This document shows positions 60,101 through 64,000 of a stretch of DNA of 64,000 nucleotides, one piece after another. The notes below the pieces were generated by a model. The model did no database searches. It was given only the letters and a program-made list of their open reading frames with translations, and was not told where the DNA came from. The stretch covers positions 2,476,001-2,540,000 of the forward strand of contig NZ_CP011390.1 in the NCBI RefSeq assembly GCF_001644645.1. The letters run 5' to 3'. Within the stretch, counting starts at the first letter, position 1, and every line of letters starts with the position of its first letter. The translations under genes and the position numbers were made by a program. Source of the DNA: Flavisolibacter tropicus. Lineage in GTDB: Bacteria; Bacteroidota; Bacteroidia; Chitinophagales; Chitinophagaceae.

Positions 60101-61438
60101 TCTAATCTTGGAAGCTGATTCATAGACTTCTGTGTCCATTTCCTGTTGGGTCAGCTTTAAAGGGCTTTTACGTAACGCCAGGTGATGCAATGTGGCTTCC
60201 ACAATGATAACAGCACCATCAACAATGAGCCCGAAGTCAATAGCGCCCAAACTCATAAGGTTGGCTGAAACACCAAAGACATTCATCATCCCCAACGCAA
60301 AAAGTAACGACAATGGAATTGCCGATGCAACAATAAGTCCTGCGCGCAGGTTTCCTAAGAATAGTACCAATACAAAAATGACGATCAAGGCCCCTTCAAC
60401 TAAGTTGGTTTTCACGGTATTAATAGCCCGCTTGATCAGATTACTGCGGTCTAAAAAAGGTTCAATAATAATATCTGAAGGCAGAGAAGCCTTTACCGTT
60501 TTCATTCGCTCTTTTACCCGCTCAACCACCTGGGCACTATTGGCACCTTTTAACATCAATACGATTCCACCTACTACTTCTTTTTCACCATTATATGTCA
60601 TGGCACCATAACGAGGTGGTGAACCAAACTGTACTTTAGCAATGTCCCGGATGGTTACGGGTATTCCGTTCGGCTGACGCTTTATCAGAATGTTTTCTAT
60701 ATCGGTGATGGAAGTAACCATACCAACCCCACGGATAAAATAAGCATTGGGCTTTTTATCGATGTAGGCTCCCCCTGTATTTTCATTATTGAGACGCAAC
60801 GCTTCAAAAATCTCAGGGATAGTAACGTTCATTGCTTTTAGCTGTTCCGGGTTGATCGCTACTTCATATTGCTTTGAAATACCGCCAAACCCAGTTACTT
60901 CAGCTACTCCAGGAATACCATAAAGCTGCCTCGCTACGATCCAATCCTGCAGTGTACGCAAGTCCATGGCCGAATATTTGGATTCACTACCCTTTTTAGG
61001 ATGGATAGTGTATTGATAAATCTCGCCCAACCCAGTGGTAACCGGTGCTAGCTCGGGAATACCCATGCCGGATGGGATTTGACTTTCTGCATCTTTAAGG
61101 CGCTCAGAAATTAATTGCCGCGCAAAATAAATATTGACATCTTCCTTAAATACCAATGTGACGACACTTAGGCCAAAACGGGAGAATGACCGCATTTCTA
61201 CCAGATCGGGCAAGTTGGCCATGGCCTTTTCAATAGGAAATGTGATAAACTGCTCCACTTCCTGAGCGGCAAGCGTAGGAGCAGTTGTCATTACCTGAAC
61301 CTGATTATTGGTTACATCAGGTAATGCATCTATAGGGATACGGTTGGCGCTCCAAACGCCCCAAACAATAAGGGCAATGGTCATCACCCCTATTACAAAT
61401 TTGTTTTTAATACTGAATTGGATAATCTTATCTAACAT
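57113..61438 (-). CDS. CzcA/CusA-type RND metal pump fused to a TolC-like domain
   Basis: I use ATG 61438-61436 (MLDKIIQFSIKNKFVIGV), 1441 aa. Residues about 1-1030 form an RND pump: IPIDALPDVTNNQVQVMTTA, SAIPLSLLFALGMMN, SLGAIDFGLIVDGAVIIVE, and many helices. A second signal-peptide-like segment (VIAVVALLLVTSVSFAQTG, about 1038-1056) leads into about 390 residues of a TolC/CzcC-type outer-membrane factor with long coiled coils. Pump and channel are thus one polypeptide, perhaps cleaved at the internal signal. It is in an operon with the adaptor. Confidence 0.9.
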   Translation of the reverse strand: MLDKIIQFSIKNKFVIGVMTIALIVWGVWSANRIPIDALPDVTNNQVQVMTTAPTLAAQEVEQFITFPIEKAMANLPDLVEMRSFSRFGLSVVTLVFKEDVNIYFARQLISERLKDAESQIPSGMGIPELAPVTTGLGEIYQYTIHPKKGSESKYSAMDLRTLQDWIVARQLYGIPGVAEVTGFGGISKQYEVAINPEQLKAMNVTIPEIFEALRLNNENTGGAYIDKKPNAYFIRGVGMVTSITDIENILIKRQPNGIPVTIRDIAKVQFGSPPRYGAMTYNGEKEVVGGIVLMLKGANSAQVVERVKERMKTVKASLPSDIIIEPFLDRSNLIKRAINTVKTNLVEGALIVIFVLVLFLGNLRAGLIVASAIPLSLLFALGMMNVFGVSANLMSLGAIDFGLIVDGAVIIVEATLHHLALRKSPLKLTQQEMDTEVYESASKIRKSAAFGEIIILIVYIPILTLIGVEGKMFRPMAQTVGFAILGALILSLTYIPMISALFLPKVGQQKKTFADRMMAFFQKLYAPVLDWAIRFKYAVVASAFALLVLAVLLFNRMGGEFIPTLEEGDFAIEFVLPQGASISQTTETVLQAERMLKRYPEVKMVIGKTGSADVATDPMPPEASDLMVILKDKKEWRTTKDFYALGDSMRETLSQIPGVIAEPSQPIQMRFNELMSGIRQDVAVKIFGENLDTLLYYGEKVAAAIRPIEGITQPQVERISGLPQITVQYDRRRMAGYGLNVADVNQVITTAFAGGKAGVVYENERKFDLVVRLDSAYRNSIEDVSNLYVPTADGNQVPLSQVATIAYQTGPAQISREDGRRRIVVSFNVNGRDVESVVKEVQKTLNQKVKLTSGYYYSYGGTFENLQQASARLRIAVPAALLLIFVLLYFTFHSVKQAALIFSAIPMSAIGGVLALLLRGMPFSISAGVGFIALFGVAVLNGIVLIGQFNALASEGVTDVIERIKQGTRIRLRPVLMTATVASLGFLPMALSNSAGAEVQKPLATVVIGGLITATLLTLIVIPVLYLLFSGNKKRPDRVFPKVIAVVALLLVTSVSFAQTGAVRASFLAVYDTALQNNLQLQASDLQIQQAQTLKHSWLDLPKTGVFVENEDLSPEDSKGILKIGLSQSVEWPTVYKARRNLLEQQVKSVELSRQLRALEIKRDVQTAYYTLWYLQSKQQLWQRLDSIYRSLAAAARLKVKTGESAGLDSIAAIVRSREIAVQLSVLQHDMATQQELLKRYTNTATLFLPEAKLLEKVSLSLLADTLGNHPSVQVQRQNVAIASAELYAQRQAGKPSFDGRFYSQRLYGIDNPYSGFSVSVGIPLFGRAAYKNRVRAAELQRDYQNAVTGYELANLQSTYQQAFQQLQKEQELLRFYESTGLNQAEAIIKAANIAYRAGESSFADLQQFVTQAIEMQRAYLDALHQYNQSAIQLNYYLNK

Positions 61439-61517
61439 TATATAACCTTTCTCTACGTGAATGAATAGACACACGTCAGGCTATCAGCCTAAGCGCATCA
61501 ATTAAAAAATCAAAAGG

Positions 61518-61889
61518 TTATGATAACTGGGGTGGCTCCCAGATAGGACGCGATAGACTAAGCAACGGCTCCGTCAAATCGCCATAGATGATGGAAGTAT
61601 GTTCAATAGTGGGCTCAGTACAAGCCTCTATTGTGTGATTGATCGTGAAACCAGCGCAACAATTACATTGGCAAAAAGGAGGGCAAGCATCTGCTGCACT
61701 ATTTTGATGGTCGGAGGCTGTTAGCAACTCATATTTAGCTACTCCATCGTCTTTATGCATAGCAGTATCTCTGCATGCCAAAAAACTTTGGGACAGAATG
61801 ATCAAGGATAATATGAATGCCAAGACTCTTTTCAACGCCGCAAAGTTACAAACAGACAGATTGCAGTCCAAAGTAAAAACTGTTGCCAT
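61518..61889 (-). CDS. small Cys-rich protein, DUF6660-like
   Basis: The 123-aa protein has a hydrophobic segment (VLAFILSLIILSQSFLACRD, about 22-41) and a Cys-rich motif, ADACPPFCQCNCCAGF (about 65-80). It ends in SRPIWEPPQLS, as DUF6660-type proteins do. Those are common next to CusA/CzcA genes in Bacteroidota and may sense or bind copper or other metals. The alternative start inside the first helix region cannot be excluded. It lies 79 bp upstream of the fusion pump on the same strand. Confidence 0.65.
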   Translation of the reverse strand: MATVFTLDCNLSVCNFAALKRVLAFILSLIILSQSFLACRDTAMHKDDGVAKYELLTASDHQNSAADACPPFCQCNCCAGFTINHTIEACTEPTIEHTSIIYGDLTEPLLSLSRPIWEPPQLS

Positions 61890-61975
61890 GTTGCAAAGTC
61901 AGTTATGTAATAAGATACGATTGACGATAAATGACATTAATAAAATAAAGTCATACGGAATCTAATTAGTTAGCA

Positions 61976-62746
61976 CTAAATATCTTTTCGTTTAAAACTC
62001 CGTAAAGCAAGCCACAAGGGAATCATCATCCATACAAGCAAAACACCCAATGTATACAGCATCCCGAAACCAGAGCCAAAGAAATCTTTATACGTAGCAC
62101 CCGTATACCCCATCAGGGCGCTTACATCGAGCTGTAACATCAAAAAGATCCGTCCCAGATCTATAGGGTTTAGCGATGATAATACAAGCGCAGCTTTCTC
62201 CAGCGGGTAATCGGTGAATGTAAACAAGAGCAGCAACACCAAACCATCGTAGATGATGGCAAAATAGAACCATAATAACAACGCAGCGCCAATACCCCGC
62301 GCTTTATCTCTTGACTTTACAGAAGCCAGGAAAGCAATAGAGGTAAATACCAATGTCAGCAACAGTCCTACTGCCAGTAAGGCAATACCTATAGCATCAA
62401 AATGATACATCAGCACGGGCACCCCTACTCCTATCAGGAAGGCCACACCCAGCGAAAAAGCTATTCCTATATACTCGCTTAAAAGTACCACACGCCGATT
62501 GATGGGCTGTGTAAGCATGAGCTCAATAAACTCATAAGAATTATACCATTGAATAGTAGAAAATACCAGGCTCACCAGCGGCACTACAATCAAAACAATC
62601 GTCAACAAACTAAGTATAGCCTTGCCCGCATTTTCCTCCATTTGAAACAGGCTAAAGGATACTAAAAACAAGAAGAGGGTATAGGCTATAGCTACTTTAC
62701 TGCGCAACACATCGTACAATACGTATTTTGATATTTTTAGAACCAT
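61976..62746 (-). CDS. nosY: NosY, second copy
   Basis: The 256-aa permease aligns along its length with the copy at 40086 (YNSYEFIELMLTQPINRR; LSSLNPIDLGRIFLMLQLD), roughly three-quarters identical by eye. It has six helices. It is coupled to the second nosF by a 1-bp TAATG overlap. Its role is as for the first copy: permease for copper or sulfur delivery to N2O reductase or to a related enzyme. Confidence 0.88.
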   Translation of the reverse strand: MVLKISKYVLYDVLRSKVAIAYTLFLFLVSFSLFQMEENAGKAILSLLTIVLIVVPLVSLVFSTIQWYNSYEFIELMLTQPINRRVVLLSEYIGIAFSLGVAFLIGVGVPVLMYHFDAIGIALLAVGLLLTLVFTSIAFLASVKSRDKARGIGAALLLWFYFAIIYDGLVLLLLFTFTDYPLEKAALVLSSLNPIDLGRIFLMLQLDVSALMGYTGATYKDFFGSGFGMLYTLGVLLVWMMIPLWLALRSFKRKDI

Positions 62747-63495
62747 TATTTGTTCGTTGGTATAGTAGACAAGGTATTTTCCTGTAAAGACAAACTGTGC
62801 TTCATTAAATGAGCAATCACTTTGCTTAGCTTCTCCTCTCCTGTTATATCTTGTAATTCCGCAAAAGGTTTATGTACTAAGATCTTTCCTTCATGCAAAT
62901 ACATGACGTCTGTGGTAAGATCTTCAAGATCGCTTAATACATGTGAGGTAATAAGCACCAGTTTACCTTTTTCCTTTTCCTGTAAGATCTTCTCTTTTAA
63001 AATTTCGGAAGAAAGAGGATCTAAACCAGCGGTTGGTTCATCAAGGATAAACACATCCGGATCAAACAAAAAAGCGAGAGTAGCACTTACTTTCTGACGG
63101 GTTCCACCTGACAATGATCGCATGGTTTTATCAGCCATACCATCCAATCCAAAACCGGCATACAATTCATTGTCCGACTTAGGATGATCTTTGCGAATGG
63201 AGCGAATCATATCAAACAACTGGCCTATTTTCATATTATCGGGGTAGCGACCTATCTGTGGCATGTAACCTATTTGTTTTCGATAGGCCACTGATCTGTC
63301 TATCAATTGGCCCTGGAAATAAATAGAACCACTGTCAGGCCGCACCAGCCCCAGGATCGATTTGAGCAAGGTGGTTTTCCCGCTACCATTAGGCCCAATC
63401 AGCGAGACCACCTGTCCCTTCTGAAAAGAAGCCGTAATAGCATTCAGCGCCCACTGCTTTTTAAATCGTTTATTGATGTTTTTTATTTCAATCAT
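62746..63495 (-). CDS. nosF: NosF, second copy
   Basis: The 249-aa ATPase has Walker A SLIGPNGSGKTTLLKS, the signature SLSGGTRQKVSATLAF and Walker B FILDEPTAGLDPLSSE, each matching the copy at 40994 almost residue for residue. The C-terminal tail differs. Start ATG 63495-63493 overlaps the second nosD stop by 4 bp (ATGA). Confidence 0.92.
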   Translation of the reverse strand: MIEIKNINKRFKKQWALNAITASFQKGQVVSLIGPNGSGKTTLLKSILGLVRPDSGSIYFQGQLIDRSVAYRKQIGYMPQIGRYPDNMKIGQLFDMIRSIRKDHPKSDNELYAGFGLDGMADKTMRSLSGGTRQKVSATLAFLFDPDVFILDEPTAGLDPLSSEILKEKILQEKEKGKLVLITSHVLSDLEDLTTDVMYLHEGKILVHKPFAELQDITGEEKLSKVIAHLMKHSLSLQENTLSTIPTNK

Positions 63496-64000
63496 GGCCG
63501 GTAAGGTTTCATAAGGGGCTTATCATCTAAAAATGTTTCTGGTGTAAGGCTGGGTATGGCTTTCTCTGCCCGGTCTAAAAGACTGACAATAAAACTGCGT
63601 AAGAGCATAACAGCAATAGGATTGTGCTCAATCACCATCGAATACATGCTGATAGGATGATAAGGCACATCTCCTATACCATCTTTATCCAGATCATACC
63701 CTTCGTATTTATCCCAGAAGTTATGATGAAAATGATTGAGTACAGAATTGCCATTGGTGGCCACATCAAAGGTGTTACCTGTAAAATTGTTCCACTGAAA
63801 CGTATTGTCATTACAACTGGCCTGTACGCGCAAGGCCCAGCCATTGTTCCGAAAACTATTCTTTGACACTTCTATGCGATTAGTGCCCTCCATATGAATG
63901 GCAATAGAGTTCTCATCAAAAACATTCTGAATAATATAGCCATCGGAAATCTCTTTCAGTAAAATACCATAGGCACTGGCACCCCAGTTATGTTCATAAC
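63492..64000 (-). CDS. nosD: NosD, second copy, cut by the window end
   Basis: The frame stays open from its stop at 63492 to the right edge; the apparent start at 63893 is internal. Codons up to 63998 continue with EHNWGASAYGILLKEIS, which matches the first NosD (FDKNWGPSAYGILLKEIS). The visible C-terminal 169 residues keep the beta-helix repeats and the LLRSFIVSLLDRAEKAIPSL region. This indicates another nos-like cluster, possibly with its own nosZ or nosL, outside the window. Confidence 0.9.
   Translation of the reverse strand, partial: YEHNWGASAYGILLKEISDGYIIQNVFDENSIAIHMEGTNRIEVSKNSFRNNGWALRVQASCNDNTFQWNNFTGNTFDVATNGNSVLNHFHHNFWDKYEGYDLDKDGIGDVPYHPISMYSMVIEHNPIAVMLLRSFIVSLLDRAEKAIPSLTPETFLDDKPLMKPYRP

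Overview
The window reads as a chromosomal segment of a Bacteroidota bacterium, most likely a member of the Chitinophagaceae or a close relative. The evidence is a secreted protein with a C-terminal type IX secretion sorting domain, a TonB-dependent receptor with a carboxypeptidase-regulatory N-terminus, many SPII lipoproteins, few visible Shine-Dalgarno sites, and a TTTG-N19-TATTTTCA promoter-like site. No rRNA, tRNA, CRISPR array, transposase or phage gene was found. Most genes lie on the minus strand.

Layout. (1) 1-3.6 kb: the end of an unknown gene, a 59-aa membrane protein, a TIGR03118-type lipoprotein and a pair of YeeE/YedE-type transporters. (2) 3.8-10.6 kb: a complete six-gene eboABCDEF operon, whose known relatives traffic a metabolite precursor to the periplasm; three of its junctions are tight or overlapping and it has a candidate promoter. 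(3) 11-29.8 kb: mixed housekeeping and envelope genes, including a LecA-like protein, a secreted endonuclease/exonuclease/phosphatase-fold protein, an MscS-type channel, a DadA-like oxidoreductase, a 1153-aa glycine-rich type IX-secreted protein with its lipoprotein partner, an LLM oxidoreductase, a pirin, a Tat-signal dienelactone hydrolase, a PAP2 phosphatase, and a Rnk/GreA-like protein next to an FMN-dependent glutamate-synthase-like protein, flanked by two paralogous small membrane proteins. (4) 30.4-48 kb: a nitrogen-oxide and copper region. It holds Ric (iron-sulfur repair), an Rrf2 regulator with an NnrS-like membrane protein, a Cys-rich TonB receptor with a lipoprotein and a small Cys protein, a NorC/NorB-like pair, and a clade II nos operon (cytochrome c, nosZ, FAS1 lipoprotein, nosL, nosD, nosF, nosY) divergent from a second Rrf2 regulator. 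(5) 49-52 kb: an arsenic operon (arsR, arsM, a small ORF, arsN2, aqpS, arsC) with two copies of one 16-bp operator. (6) 52.3-61.9 kb: heavy-metal export, with a P1B ATPase, a CzcB-like adaptor, a CzcA-TolC fusion and a DUF6660-like protein. (7) 62-64 kb: a second nosD-nosF-nosY set, cut by the window end.

How the genes work together. Regions 4 and 7 suggest a cell that removes NO and respires N2O to N2. NorC and the cytochrome c would carry electrons, and NosL, NosD, NosF and NosY would supply copper and sulfur to NosZ. The TonB module may bring copper across the outer membrane, while the efflux genes remove excess metal. No nitrite reductase is visible in the window. The NorB-like subunit lacks several residues expected at the NO-reducing site and is the strongest oddity here.

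Intergenic DNA carries several families of short degenerate repeats. One is a hairpin family built on CAGTTGACAGTTGGCAG that occurs four times; others are ACTCATCACTC-like and ATTTGGAATTT-like low-complexity runs. Many operons end in clear stem-loop terminators, which were placed by eye.
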